This document shows, one piece after another, positions 15,163-27,216 of a stretch of 64,000 bases of DNA. The notes beneath the pieces were generated by a model, which ran no database searches, was not told where the DNA came from, and was given only the letters and a program-made list of their open reading frames with translations. The stretch lies in the NCBI GenBank assembly GCA_039881145.1, contig JAYKKI010000067.1, positions 2,493,501 to 2,557,500 of the forward strand, read 5' to 3'. The stretch's first letter is position 1. Every line of letters starts with the position of its first letter. The translations under genes and the position numbers were made by a program. Source of the DNA: Druceiella hillmani. Its lineage: Eukaryota; Arthropoda; Insecta; Lepidoptera; Hepialidae.

Positions 15163-16731
15163 TATAAATACATATATACACACACATAATTTATATACAT
15201 ATTAAAAGAATGGTTGTACTTTCTAATTTGGATACTAAATTTATTTACAGTCGAAGACGTCCTTAAGAATATTGCGAACATTTTCAAGAAATTACAAGGT
15301 ATGTGTATATTTCACGTTACTTTCTATTAAATTTATATTAAATAATTTTTGAAGCCTGTAATAACAAATAATAATTTTTTAGGTCGTAAAGGTTCTCTCC
15401 TCCAGAGAATAGGTAAGTAGTATCATATTAACAATTATATTTTTATATATATTTTTTTTAAACTTTAATATCACTTATGTTTACAAGAATAATACTGAAA
15501 ATTTTATTAATAGAAAACGAATAAAAATTGATTAGAGTTTTTGACATCCAAAATTTATGCAGTCTGTTACAATTAATTTACTTGTCTTTTATAGAGTAAC
15601 ATTTATTGACGTAATAATCAATTATTTTACAAGTGGAAAATTAATTTTTTTCATATTTTGTAAATGAATTTTTTTATAACTATATTGTGAATCCCTAAAC
15701 AATCATCATGAAAATTGTTTTTAATGTCATATTTGCAGATATTGCAGGTTTTATTAGTGATATAGCGGATGGAATTAAAAAATGTAAGTAACTTTGCGAT
15801 ATTTATGACAATTAGTAGAGCAAGAAAATGAATTTAGTAATAAACATGCTGTGAGTTTAATTAAAATATTAAATATAATTTTCATTATGTTCCAGTGGAA
15901 ACCAAACTCGATACTTTTATCTCTGGATCGCTTTTTGGAGATGGTTTGTTATAAATTTTTTTAAATTTTTTTAAAATTGATTTCAGAGTAGTGTCATCAA
16001 AGATTCAAAGACAGCCGAAGAATATCATTTTAAAATTTCTTCTTCTGCCTAATTGTAGCTTTTAATCTTGATAATTGCTTGATAAAGTCCCACAAGTACA
16101 GTATAGTACAAATTGTTAAAAGTTACTGAAATAGGACAAACTGACCTTCAACTGGATGATAATTCTAATGTAATATTAATTTGTTGATCTTAGTCTTGAT
16201 ACTTGCTCGAAGTTTCAACAAATTGAGACTTCTAGAATGCTATAAACAATATTTAACATAATGTTAAATTTAGACAAAACACTGATTAGGGGTTGCTAGA
16301 AATGCAGATACAGTATAAAGGGGAAGACCTTCGCTGACAATATATTAATGTACATTTATAAACTGAAATGCATAATTCTGTATGACATGCATATGGAGTA
16401 TGTAAAAGAGAAGGGTAATAAAATGTTTGAACTTATTATTACTACTGGTAACAGGTTAGTTCAGCAATACTTTAAATAATCATGTACATATTAAATAACC
16501 TCAAGGTGAATGTGAGTGTAGAAAAGATTGCTTATTGATTTGGATATTATAGAAGAGACAATTTTTTGAATTGATTTATATTATATTATTATCGCTTTCC
16601 ACCTGCCACTAAAAAGGTGGAAGAGGTTTGTTACATTTATGTCTGTATATAATCGTATACATAATTATTTACCTATATTTACACATATACCCACTCACAT
16701 ATATATTCATAAGTACACACACACACCATAT

Positions 16732-16808
<77 letters not shown>

Positions 16809-19800
16809 TTAACTGTTTATGTGTGTGTGTGTGTGTGTGTGTGTGCATGTGTATATGTGTTTCTGTGTTATATTTAAATTGTTATATGTAGATTATATTC
16901 TTGATAATAAAATAATAAAAAATAGGAGTAAACAAATGGGAAAGGAACACGGCAATACTGTACACTGGATTTTATTTTATACCATCTCCAGTTAATAATT
17001 TTTATATAATACTTGTTTAGTTTCTTACTTTTTAAAATGGGAGTCGCGATCTTTAAAGGATGCCGTGGTATAGCATGAAAGGGTGGAAGCCTTGCATACA
17101 CAAGTAAAATAATAGATCTTGTAATGGTAATAAAGTGTTCGCTTTATTTTTTCTGTTATTATAAATTTGAGATTTGATAAACTCTGATTTAGAACAAACA
17201 CGATGTAAACAAAAAGGGGGAACGAATAAATGTCATATTTTAAAATGAGCATGTTTTCCAATCTTTGTTCGAATGTTATATTTTCCAGTATTTGTTTTAG
17301 GCAGCAAAATAAAATAATTTGGCAGAAAAAAATGTGGAAAAATATTTTCTTTGTATTGTAATTTAATAGAAATATTTTTACCCATAAACTGACTTGATGT
17401 TATCTTGTTGGAGCTAGCATAGTAACTGTGGTAGGTGACTAGCATAAAATGATAATATTGCTTAAATCAACTTTGGTTTACTGTAAGCTGGAGCGACATC
17501 TGAAACTCCAATTTATTTAATTTCTTTAATCTGAATAACATTTTTACAGATGTCGAAAAGGTTGTAGGCAGCGTCACTAAACCTGTAGGAAAAGGTAAGG
17601 ATTTGAATCATTAGAGATAACTTTGTTTCTTACTGTCATAATTATATTCGAAAGTGCTTCTGTGCGGTGTTTTTGATAATTTTTAGTCTTCTCAATCTGA
17701 TTAAAAAGATATATTAGCATTCAAAACTTCTATTTATTTTAAATAAAAAGAAATTAAGGTTCACAATACGGCCCTGACTTAAAGTATAGTGAAAAGCGAT
17801 TAACTTTTATGCTATTTTTAACTTGAAATTAGTTTCTAAATATTACTTTTGGTCTATCTAAAAATTCTCATCGCATGGTTTTTACTGATTTATTTCCTAT
17901 TTTAAAGCATTGATATTGATATTTTGGTGAATACAAGCACGTGATTTTTTCCTAGTTATTGTGGCATGTAATGAGATTGTTTTTTGAAATGTAGGTAGAG
18001 TGAATACTTGCAGTATCGTTTCATTTGTCGAGGTTTTGTAATAATTATTTGATCGAATTATTGTCGAATTAAGTAATTAACATTAAATTAAACATAAACA
18101 TGGGAATTAAAACCATTTTGAATTTGCTTTGAAAGCTATGGAAATAAATTTTTTCTCAATATAGTAAAATATACTTAAAGATGAAAACCATATTTTTTAA
18201 AGAATAAAATTAATACTCAAATGAAAAATATAATTTGCCAGCTATCTTTTGTCATTGATTTTACAAATATCTTTCCCGCAATGCTATTATTAAATACTTA
18301 TTAACCTTACGAGCAGGTTACTTTCACGGAACATGACGCTCGCATCATGTCGATCAAATAATGAATAATTCTGAAAGTATTGATTTTATTGGAATGAAAT
18401 TTTTTGCATAGACAGGGACAAAATGTAATTATCTACAGCATAGTAGCATTGTATGTAATAATAGTTATGAATATAAAAAATAATGAAAACAAGGAAAATT
18501 GATATGAAAATGTTATTTTCATACTATGATAAAAATTATAAAAAACCATTTAATGTAAATATAAAAAAATAATTGAACTTATCATTAAGTTTCAAAAGAA
18601 AATAAAATAAAATAATATAAAAAAGTAATTGTAGCGGCAAAAATTATTTTGCGTTACAAATGACTGTATTACCATTCACTTACTCATTTTACGTTTGTGT
18701 GGCGTTAGTTTTCGTGACATGTGCATTCGAGAGGTTAAGTTTCATGTTAACCTCATTAAATTGAAGAAAACAAATGTATATTTTAAAAATATGCACTTAG
18801 TCGCATATTAAATAGAAAGATCTTAAATTAAATGAGTGATTTCTAGTAACGACTCATTCGTTCTCTTTAAATTTGTATAGCAGTAAAATTACCTACTTTT
18901 ATAAATACTGATCTATACTGTTAGAATTAATCTTCATTATCAAGGAGCAAAATACTAATTGTACGAATTCAAGTTTTATTTAAATCATACTTTATTGTTA
19001 TATACATATAACTAAAAAAGCATTATACAGAAGATATAATAAAACCTTACCTCCTCTTGTAATATGCAGGTTCATAATCAAAATATGTAGGTTTTTCAAT
19101 AGATTTATGGGACATAAAGAGCAATAGGGAAAGGTGCTTTTGAAAAACCTGCATATTTTCATGAGTAAATTTCAGTATTATAATTTCGCAAGATACTCAG
19201 AAAAATTGCAATAAATCTAATAATATTGTCAGTAGCCATTGTACGAGGATGAGATGGAGCGTGATAATCATGTTCATTTGTTAGTTTTCTCCTATACTCG
19301 TTATTTTATGCACAAGCCTAATTTGCCAACTGAATACAGATACTTTTATATTTTTTTTGCATTATTTTTTGTTTCTTATAATTTTGTGTTTTGTGGGTTA
19401 ATTTTTTGACAATAAGTAATATTGAACAGAATGTTCGAAGTCATTCCATACTAAGCTCAAATCCAATGACATTGAGTCTTGTAGAAAAACAAAGTAATTA
19501 TTATCCTAAACAAACTGTCTTTTATTTCATAACTCTTATCATTCAGATGAAGCTCTGACAATTACAGCATAATTAGACATAATCAGAATTATTTTCGTAA
19601 TGTTACTGTTGCATTGAATCAGTAGTGTAGTAAAAAAATGTGGTTTTTCACAATTTCTTGGAACATATCGGAAACAAAAATAACTTAATGTTATAAATAC
19701 AATAGTTCAGTTCAACAATTGTATTATCGGTTTTCTGGCAGGAATATTCATTCCAATAATTTTTATGAATTTGAATTTTTGCTAATTTAGCCAATTTGTT

Positions 19801-22800
19801 TTTTCTTTTATGTTATGTAGGGGTTTCAAGCAGATAGAAGTTAACTCTGCTATTACCTCCATGTACCGAACCTATTTTGTACTGATGAGACAGCTAACTT
19901 AATTAACAATCATCAATTTAGAATTAGATTCATTAATTTTCATCTGAAGTTGTCATTTTCTTCCTGTATGAATTTGTATTTGAAATAATATAGGTATCAA
20001 ATTGATTTTCTCTGAGAAAAAAATAATAATTTGATTAAAAACAAGACACTGAATCTGACTTCATGTGAAACTTTTCCCTATGAAAATTTCATGAAATGTT
20101 TGTGACCTTCATATATGTGAAGTTTTTATTTTCATTGTTTTTTATGTCATGCAATAGCATCGCTTTTTAAGTCTTAATTAGTTTTCTTATTTAAATTTTA
20201 ATTATTTATATTAATTAATTTTAAAGAATTATATTCTTTAATTTTCAGTTGTTGGTGCTGTGGGTGAAGGTAAATATTAATTTCCTTAAGAGTTTTATGT
20301 TTATTGTGTAATACATTGTACTACTGCATGACTTAATTTCATTATTATAAATTTATTACAAATAATTTTTGTTCTGATCATTATCTTTTTCATCAGTCAT
20401 TTATGTTAAAATAGTACTTTATGTTAAAATATTTTTTTACTTATTTAAGTCACTCAGGTTTAGTCAGACCGATACGTTTCTAGATTAGTACTGTTAGGAT
20501 AGGACCCTTTTGGATGCCCTTTTAGATGTCATTAATTTGGGTTAGGTAACACTCAAAATAGTTTATAATCTTTACCTCTGTCTCATAGAGCTTGTACAAA
20601 AAAATAATTTTTGTGCTCAAAAATAAAGTGTTTAGGTTAAGTTTAAAAAAAAGTTAAAAAAAGAAAAGTTTCAAAGCAAACATAGTTTGAAGCAGTCAGA
20701 TGACGCATACCATTGCAATAGCAAGAAATTATATGTTCTAAAAGGATTTTCCATTGTAAAATTAAATTGTGTATTTTGTTGTAAGAATCTTGTAATGATT
20801 ATTCAAAGTTGTTCATGACATGTTATTCTTCAGAATGACTTTCATTCTGAAAATTACTAAGCTGAGATACTTGTTCCACCTCTAGTTTATGTGTAATTTT
20901 ATTCTCTGTGTGATATACACTTGTAGATCACATGAAGTAAACAGTTTATACGTAATAAATGTCAATCTGGTTGATTTTTTAAATAATTTACTTCCTTTTA
21001 TTAATAACATACAAACAAAAAATAACTAAGAGTAAACATTTCTTCTTGCTCCAAAAAAGCAACTCTAGCAGTTCTGGTATGCAGCTATGTCTTACAAACA
21101 CCAATGAAAGAGCCAAGTCAATATTTAACTGAGGTCTACTGTGACCAAGAGTATATTAAGGTGTACAACCACTCTAACAGCCAAAAATAAAGAACTGACC
21201 TGAAAACAGAAAAGCGTTTGCAAACAAAATCATGGGGATTCTGGAAAGTAGATAAACAAAAGGAATTGTTTAGACACATATCATTTGGTTTATTATATGG
21301 TTATGGAAGCTTCTGTTTATAATGTCGCCACCATCTGGACGACTTAGCTCATTTTTTTTAAAAAGAATTAATTAGATAACATTAGTTATACATGAAGATA
21401 GTGATGACGTTTAGATATCTAATAACTTAATTTTTTATAATCATGTTGTATGCATGTATCATGTATCTAACGAAACTGTTCCCGAAAAGTATGTGTTATA
21501 GGGAATAGTATAATTCAACAAATAAAAAAAGTGTAGGTGTGTTTGTTAGGAACTAAAAAAAAATATTTATTAAAATTTACTTAAATTAAAATAGTTATTT
21601 ATATGATTTTTCTCATCACTAATATACTCTTTCTAATACTTCATTTTATATAGCTTTGCAATCAATTTAAACTTCATTAGAATTGGTCAAGTAGTTTAAG
21701 AGGAAAAACATTTTTTCAACACACAGAAACCTGGTAATTTGCTTTTGATTTTCTGAACTCTCTCGAATGGTGGCACTTCTTCAACAGCTTACATGTGATC
21801 AGCATAAATAGAGAAGGCATCTGAAATCAATGCAACTAAAATGATGTCTTTGAAAGATTCACACAACATCTTCACTTTATATTTATATAAACATAATTAG
21901 GTTTATATTTTGTGTATTTTTTCTTAGAAATGTAAAAAAATTGTGTTCGTTTAATTGTTATCAATTCAGTTTTTTACAAGTTAAAACATTACAATTATGG
22001 TGATTATGTTAAGACATTACCACAAATAGTGATATAATCGTTATTTGGATAGTGATTTAATCTAATTATTTTTGACCACCAAGCAATAACCTATCGGGGA
22101 TGATCCAATTGTTCCAATTATTGTATTGATGCTTTAAATGCACTCAGGTGGTTTTGTGGTTTTAAGTTACTCATGAGTGCATTTTCATATTGATCTATTC
22201 AAATGTCTTTTGTTGACTCAAAAGTCTAGAATTTCTTAAGCCAGTGGAAGAAGTCACATTTTCGTATATCTTTTACCAGTTTTGAATTTTTTCTCTTATT
22301 AAATATTTCTCTAACTATTCACACATGATTACGTAAAGTTTATTTCAAATACTGTTAAAAATGCAGTTAAACTATAATGTTAACTGTACTCCTGTGTTTA
22401 TTGTACACACAATAAATTCCTAATTTATATTCATTTAGATTTTTATATTTTTATAATATTCTTATAATGGTTTTATCACACTCCAGGTGTCAAGAAATTG
22501 ACAGATGGTATTAGCAAAGGCCTCGAAGACAAACTTGGCAAAAATGTCGGAGATGGTAAGTGACAGTTACCATCTATTATACACACAGTTATACCAAATG
22601 TTCTTTGATATGGAAATGGCTTGAATTCTTATTAAAAACATTGGGCAATAAAAAAAAAAATGTTTATATGAGTTGTTATTTGTATTGGTGGTTACTTGCA
22701 TTTTATATATTTTGAAAGCAATTTCTATGACATGGCTCTTTGTTCAAGAGATTGCAAAATAAAATGACAGCTTGTAATGAAGCCAAAAAGTATTGTTATG

Positions 22801-23535
22801 GATTGCAAGTATTGTCAAAGCATCTGCTGTTTACCATTAATGATTGCAAGAATCGTTAAAGTTTATCATTATAATTTCATTCGTAATTGGTAGATCTCTA
22901 GCATGTTACAGAAATAAAGTGGGCTCTAGAACATCCCTCGTAAGATATTTATATTAATTTATATAGTTCCAATAATCACATGAGCCGCTACCCACAGTCA
23001 AGGCTCTGCCTCTGTTATATACATATTGGTAGGAAAGACTGCTAAAATTTATCATTTATTGAAATAGCTCCAGTCAAAGCTAAAGCAGTCCCTAGTAGTC
23101 TGATCAAGATCTGCTTGAATGTCTCCGTCTTATATCGTTACTTTTATCTAAATTTAATAATTAAGACTAAATATAATTATATATAAATTTATAAAAATTA
23201 AGACTATATATAATTATACATTAATATATAATAATTAAGACTAATTTCAAAATTTCATTACAAAAAATTGATATGTCCAGAAAGACACGACGCATTTGTA
23301 ATTCCTATTTGTTACAGGGCTCTGAACAAAGGATTAGAGAGACAGAAAGATGTTGCACTCTATATTATTTAAGATTTTGACTTATCATAATGTATATAGT
23401 CTCCGTACATTGAATGCCACATGCATTTAATTATAATGAATGTTTTATGTTTTGATTATAAAATGACTTTGTTGATTCCCAGGTGTCAAGAAATTGACAG
23501 GTACCCTTGATAAAACACTTGATGCTGATAACTAG
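975..23535 (+). CDS. Micro-exon gene for a predicted secreted protein (16 exons, about 209 aa)
   Basis: Exons: 975-1016, 1400-1430, 5519-5548, 5898-5924, 7039-7068, 7210-7239, 8250-8285, 8995-9039, 15251-15298, 15383-15412, 15739-15783, 15896-15943, 17550-17594, 20249-20269, 22487-22555, 23483-23535 (TAG). Every intron is GT-AG, mostly with GTAAGT, GTGAGT or GTATGT donors. The lengths sum to 630 nt with an unbroken frame. Intron 1 is phase 0 and all later introns are phase 1, so exons 3-15 are symmetric (21-69 nt, multiples of 3). Exon 1 encodes a signal peptide ([14 protein letters not shown]), with cleavage likely just after TAA near residue 17. Residues 20-75 are acidic. Exon 8 is hydrophobic ([15 protein letters not shown], residues 76-90). 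Exons 9-16 encode amphipathic Gly/Lys/Val-rich stretches. There is one cysteine, at residue 20. I recognise no domain and no function is claimed. A secreted effector, salivary or venom-type protein is an inference from the signal peptide and architecture. Small exons (14, 21 nt) are the least certain individually. Confidence 0.8.
1683..1948. mobile_element. Fold-back element with 91-bp arms
   Basis: Arms 1723-1813 and 1844-1934 are highly complementary around a 30-nt loop (tips attacgtgatgtagt / attacatcacgtaat; inner part cctaggtt...gtattacaacatctt). A 16-bp direct repeat, tgcaaaattttatatt, flanks it at 1669-1684 and 1933-1948. The 65-codon frame across it is an artefact. A related, deleted copy is at 32580-32731. 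It lies in intron 2. Confidence 0.8.
6958..7276 (+). repeat. Tandem segmental duplication carrying exons 5 and 6
   Basis: Two adjacent copies of about 160 bp each contain intron sequence, one 30-nt exon (7039-7068 and 7210-7239) and the following donor plus intron start. Shared blocks include ttcttgatactaat before each exon and a GTGAGTAAAA donor, then ttatttttaacataac, after it. The encoded peptides are related: [10 protein letters not shown] and [10 protein letters not shown]. The copies have diverged, so the duplication is not recent. Confidence 0.75.
7610..7800. repeat. Inverted plus direct repeat in intron 6
   Basis: taggtttttgttcaagttat (7677 on) and ataacttgaacaaaagccta (from 7713) form a hairpin. 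It is flanked by direct repeats of ttatatattg-tctt-tatgtg-a-gagttaagaa-gatttaat. The layout suggests a small insertion with duplicated flanks. Confidence 0.6.
9513..9556 (+). other. Candidate alternative terminal exon in intron 8
   Basis: A T-rich tract and TAG acceptor precede a phase-1 open stretch joining exon 8 (donor at 9040). It would add [14 protein letters not shown] and end at TAA 9554-9556, with an AATAAA about 480 bp downstream near 10039. This would truncate the protein after the hydrophobic exon 8. Open frames of 14 codons arise by chance, so this is only a candidate. Confidence 0.25.
10591..10640 (+). other. Second candidate terminal exon in intron 8
   Basis: The acceptor tttgtttctgcag is one of the best in the window. 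It opens a phase-1 frame ([16 protein letters not shown]) that ends at TAA 10638-10640. It has no good donor, so if used it would be a 3' terminal exon giving a basic tail after exon 8. Chance is not excluded. Confidence 0.25.
11188..11288 (-). mobile_element. 5'-truncated tRNA-derived SINE (family 1)
   Basis: A (TTTA)n tract at 11189-11211 is followed by a block that is the reverse complement of the SINE at 52680-52892, including catatggcggacttattgct and the adjacent gctacatgagcaatatct. The tRNA-like 5' part is missing. It lies antisense to the host gene in intron 8. Confidence 0.7.
12028..12110 (+). mobile_element. Decayed tRNA-derived SINE remnant (family 2)
   Basis: The block ...ggaatctcagaagttactgggtttgaatattggaatgaact aligns with 39830-39905 (...agtctcggaagtgttgggtttcagtctaggaatgaatt). 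The shared core looks like a degraded B box (GGTTCGANTCC). The two copies support a dispersed family rather than chance. Confidence 0.5.
15060..15190. repeat. (TA)n / (TATG)n microsatellite
   Basis: Alternating TA with occasional G or C, ending in cacacaca, just upstream of exon 9. The Tyr/Ile-rich open frames across it on both strands are artefacts of the repeat. Confidence 0.95.
16716..16856. repeat. Compound (CA)n-(TA)n-(GT)n microsatellite
   Basis: A CA run, then a long TA run interrupted once by C, then about 13 GT units. The CA and GT arms on either side of the TA core are complementary, so the whole tract could form a cruciform. It lies in intron 12. Confidence 0.95.
19081..19162. repeat. 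Inverted repeat in intron 13
   Basis: aaatatgtaggtttttcaa is matched in inverted orientation by ttgaaaaacctgcatattt about 40 nt later. It is a probable fold-back or MITE remnant. No coding content seen. Confidence 0.6.
22487..22555 (+). other. Exon 15: largest internal exon, related to exon 16
   Basis: A 69-nt phase 1-1 exon whose first 18 nt, GTGTCAAGAAATTGACAG, are identical to the first 18 nt of exon 16 (23483-23500). The peptides also align beyond the identical GVKKLT: exon 15 continues [12 protein letters not shown] and exon 16 [11 protein letters not shown] then stop. Exon 16 therefore looks like a duplicated exon 15 that became the terminal exon. Confidence 0.75.
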
Positions 23536-23613
23536 CAATGAGATTAAAAAGGTAATTGAACAATAAGATTTAATTAAATAAGGAAGTAGTGATGTAGCAT
23601 TTAACTGAGGGAA

Positions 23614-23859
23614 AAATAAAATTATTATTAACACATTTCTAAGTAATTTTTTATGTAGGTTGGCTAACAGAACTCACAAGTCACAAGTGGTAAAATTCAT
23701 TCTATGTGTTAAACATTTGCCTGATGGTTACCGTAGACATATTATCCTAAATCTATTTCACATAAACTTCACGGTTTTCTATAAAAAAATATTTACAGAT
23801 GTTATTTAAGGTGTATTTTGTACTTTAGCATATTGAATATGATTAATTATTAAAATAAA
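23614..23859 (+). terminator. Candidate poly(A) signals after the exon 16 stop
   Basis: AATAAA occurs at 23614-23619 and again at 23854-23859, within 330 nt downstream of the TAG at 23533-23535. Either could end the short transcript. The hexamer is frequent in such AT-rich DNA, so this is supportive only. Confidence 0.4.
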
Positions 23860-24599
23860 GTCTTTAATTTGAAATTAGAGTTATGTAAAAATAAGTTTCC
23901 TAATATTGTCAAGTTAAATTTAAACAGGGCCAATGTTAAAACAGATATCCAAAATTTATATACGTACTTGCATGATAAAATGAAGTCACAAAAAAAAAAT
24001 ATAAAAATGCAAAATTTCAGATACCTTGAATGTTCGTTGATAACTTTTTTCGTAGACTGTTTAGTTTAATTTGGACATCTGTCCAATCCATCTTACAGAA
24101 ATACTTATTTTTCTCTCCTAATACTTAATAGCTGGCTGATTACCTTCTGTTCTATTCTGGTACTCGTATCCAGGCCAGATAGGTTAGGTCTATCAATATA
24201 ACATATATGGGTCTAAATTGTGATGAATAAAGGTTGATGGATAAAAATACCAACTTAAGCTATATATTAGAAAATGATTTCCTTAATAAATAATGTAATG
24301 TTTTCTTTATCGTCATTGTATTATCTTCTCTTTGATTCTATTCAAAAGTATCCATGTTCGATTGTATCTTTTTCTTTTCGGTATATATTCTATAATCTGA
24401 TCTTTTATTTAATAGCGATCATTCTATTTTAAAGACAAAAAATTTGCCATTAATAAAGGAAGGCTAAGCAACACTGTCTAAATCATTTTCTGGATACCTA
24501 CTATTCTACCTTTTTAGAATGGGTTTTTATATAGTTTTCGGATGGGGATTATTACTGAGATTTCCATGACGTTAGGATATAGCTTGATTTGAAAATAGT

Positions 24600-26100
24600 G
24601 TTAATAAGGGATAAAAGATATCAACGGGTAGATAGTTTACTTTTTACCATTAAGTATAAAGTTCTGTCGAAACCAGGCATTGGTGTAAGGTTAACTCCAA
24701 TTTGATAATGGAAAAATCTTTTTTATACAGCAGCTTATTTTGTAGATCCACATCTAATAGGTTGTTCATCAAGATTGGGACGAATAGATGAGTAAGTTTA
24801 TTTAAAAAACGGTCTATCGAATTCCCGTAGATGGGGTTGGGTAGATCAGATTGTTGAGTTCGTTGGGGATTCATCATTTAGTAAGGTCAGGCTGAAGTCA
24901 TCCTGTAGGGCACTCATAGAGGATTGCTTTCATTGAAGCCCCTTGATGTGTAGTGACCATTGAAGTTGGAGCCACATATAGACTTGTAGTGAAGGATAAA
25001 ATGTTGTGTAATTCAAATGCTATAAGATGGGATGGAAACAGGCATATATAGATATGAGGGTTATATCCATGACCCTTGCATCAACTATTTTGAATTGACA
25101 ACTGCAGAGGCCAAGGAATACAGGGGAGAAGAATGGATGGACCAAAAAATGGAACAGATCCACCCCATCTATTTGGTTTATTATCCCGTAGACAGGCGTA
25201 CTCTTGGATCCTAAAATGGAATCTTCATCTCAGTTGGGAAATATTTGAGGAGGAGGTGATGAAATCTGCTTTATTGAAAATAGCACTGCGACTATTCCAC
25301 TGCACCCTCAACACTGTTGGCAGAGCCAGTTGAAAGTAGGGATTGTAGGGTCACCAGAGTAGAAGAGGCTACTTTGAAAGATATCTGGACAAATTTTGGC
25401 CAAAGTGGCTAAAAGAAATTGAATAATATGAGTTGTTGCTGGATTGCTAACTTTAGTCTGCTGATTAAGGCCATAGCCATTTTCGCACTACAGAATTTGA
25501 AAATCTTTCCAGACTTGTTCTTTGTTGCGTGGCATAGAAATGCATGAACATGAGTGATAAATTGGTAAGAAGAGAGGTAGTCTACAAATTTAATGAAGAG
25601 GCTTAAGAGAGGTAAGAAATGGGTACAGCAGTAACAGAGGAGTTATAATTTCTCCAGGGGAGAGACCATTTTGGACGCTTTTGCACGGGATAAGTTGATT
25701 CTACTTATTTCAAATTATACTTTTCTTATCATTCAAATTAAGGGCAAATCTTATCATTAGGATCATGATTTCCATTGCAAGAAATACATTTTGCCTTATA
25801 AAGAAACAGCAGGACATTTCTCCTTAGGTGGTCTTCACCACATGAAAAACAACACTCGGAAGATAGGCATTTTTCAACAACACGTCCAGACCTACAATAT
25901 TCGTAATATTGGATAAATTCATATTTGACTACTGGCAGAGAGGAATGTACCATGAATATATATTGATGGAATACTTGCCCAACTAAGGTGATGATCATTC
26001 TTTCTAAAGGAAAGTATTTAGGCTGACCATCCACTAGTTTTTAAAAATGTATGTGGTGAAGCTTTATATATTTATCACAGCATTCTGGAACTTTGATATT
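24600..26100 (-). mobile_element. Decayed non-LTR retrotransposon with zinc-knuckle ORF1
   Basis: On the minus strand 25738-26034 encodes a cysteine-rich tail: a damaged first knuckle, then CFSCGEDHLRR, then CISCNGNHDPNDKICP. This is the CCHC-knuckle layout and C-x2-C-x-G-x-H closing motif of jockey/I-type gag-like ORF1 proteins. Farther along the minus strand, fragments such as RWGGSVPFFGPS and SLYVAPTS (roughly 24.9-25.2 kb) resemble the GGVAI and YxPP region of the apurinic-type endonuclease, with stops and frameshifts. No reverse transcriptase is identifiable. The boundaries are approximate and the clade is not fixed. Confidence 0.55.
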
Positions 26101-27192
26101 CCATATTCATCAGATTAGTTGACCTGAACATTGTGAATAATGTCCATAAGAATTATGTTAAATGAGAGGATGGACAATTTGTTTTGGTCCCGTAAATGAG
26201 GAGTGGTTTATTGGCAAGCAAGAACTAGAATGAAATCCTGTTTCTCCTAATTTATTTGACATCCTTCTGAATAATGCGATTAACATGAATACTTTTTTAA
26301 AAACCAAATTTTACTGTATGAAGCAGAATCCTTCAGTAGGTTGAGGTTCTATAGGAAGCTCTATAGGAATTGGCAGAAGGGGAAGATGAGGAGATTAGAA
26401 CCAAGGATGATTTTGCTTGGGGAGGTTTAAGCGGTGAACAGTGAGTTTTATCCTCCAATTCACTGCTAGAAGAGTCAGTCGGACAGGAGGGTGGTACATT
26501 TGGTAATCCATTATCGTTATGAATCTGGCTGGGGATGCAAGCAAATGCATTGATCGGGAAGGTGAATTTGGATGGATCTTATAGTTTTGGGGGAATAGAT
26601 GAAATGCAGGATCATTCCATAGATCGGATGCAGGATCTGCCTGACCTTCACTAATATTACAGCCAAGATGAAACAAAATAAGAAATAGGAAAAACATTAC
26701 AGAAGACTGATGACTGATGGAATAGAACTGCAAATGAATTACAACTATATAGAACAAATATTATTACTTTACCAAAATAATTCATAGATAATTTCTCTTC
26801 TGGATATAACAAGAACATATTCTCATTTGTACCTACATAATAATATAATGTAAATAGAATAATGTATAAGGAAACTGATATATATTGCAGCCAGGTTATT
26901 TAAGGTATTGTAATAGATTTAGTAAATTAGGAATAATAATTTCTCTGTTCTTCTGAGAATTTTTTGCAGTCTTATCACTGCTGTTACCTATATTATTAAA
27001 ATATTTGTTTCCATGAATAGTCATTCAAAAAGTTAAGGAAATCTCCAAAGGAACTGTAGCAGTTAATTAATTATAATAGTTAAGAAAATAAGCTATATTT
27101 ATTTTAACCTGACAGTGATCAAATTTATAAAACGATTATGTTTATTATCTATGAATTATTTTAATATTTAATTCCTCATTATTACATTTCAG

Positions 27193-27216
27193 CTGCTGAT
27201 GTTTTTGGACCAATGG
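27193..27216 (+). other. Exon 17: phase 1-1 micro-exon or short terminal exon
   Basis: The acceptor attacatttcag precedes 24 nt encoding AADVFGPM and a GTAATT donor. It enters and leaves in phase 1, matching exons 3-15. If read through the donor, the frame adds GN and stops at TAA 27222-27224, with AATAAA at 27266. It can follow exon 15, or an 18-nt short form of exon 16 (donor GTACCC at 23501). Confidence 0.55.

Larger units (their letters stand above)
11040..15250. other. Intron 8 interior: repeats, no supported gene
   Basis: This part of the 6.2-kb intron 8 holds two SINE remnants (near 11190 and 12030) and a (TA)n tract at 15060-15180. The stretch 13.9-15.0 kb may be a very decayed transposase. 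I saw no convincing coding region. Confidence 0.6.

Noticed and set aside
15011..15287. Tyr/Ile-rich open frames on both strands
   Set aside because: They are translations of (TA)n and related dinucleotide runs. The same applies at 16628-16891, 33179-33466, 35047-35303 and 42773-42958.
26395..26757. 120-codon minus-strand frame upstream of the zinc-knuckle fragment
   Set aside because: Its start is hydrophobic and no gag-like motif is visible. It may be flanking sequence or unrecognisable ORF1, so it is not claimed.
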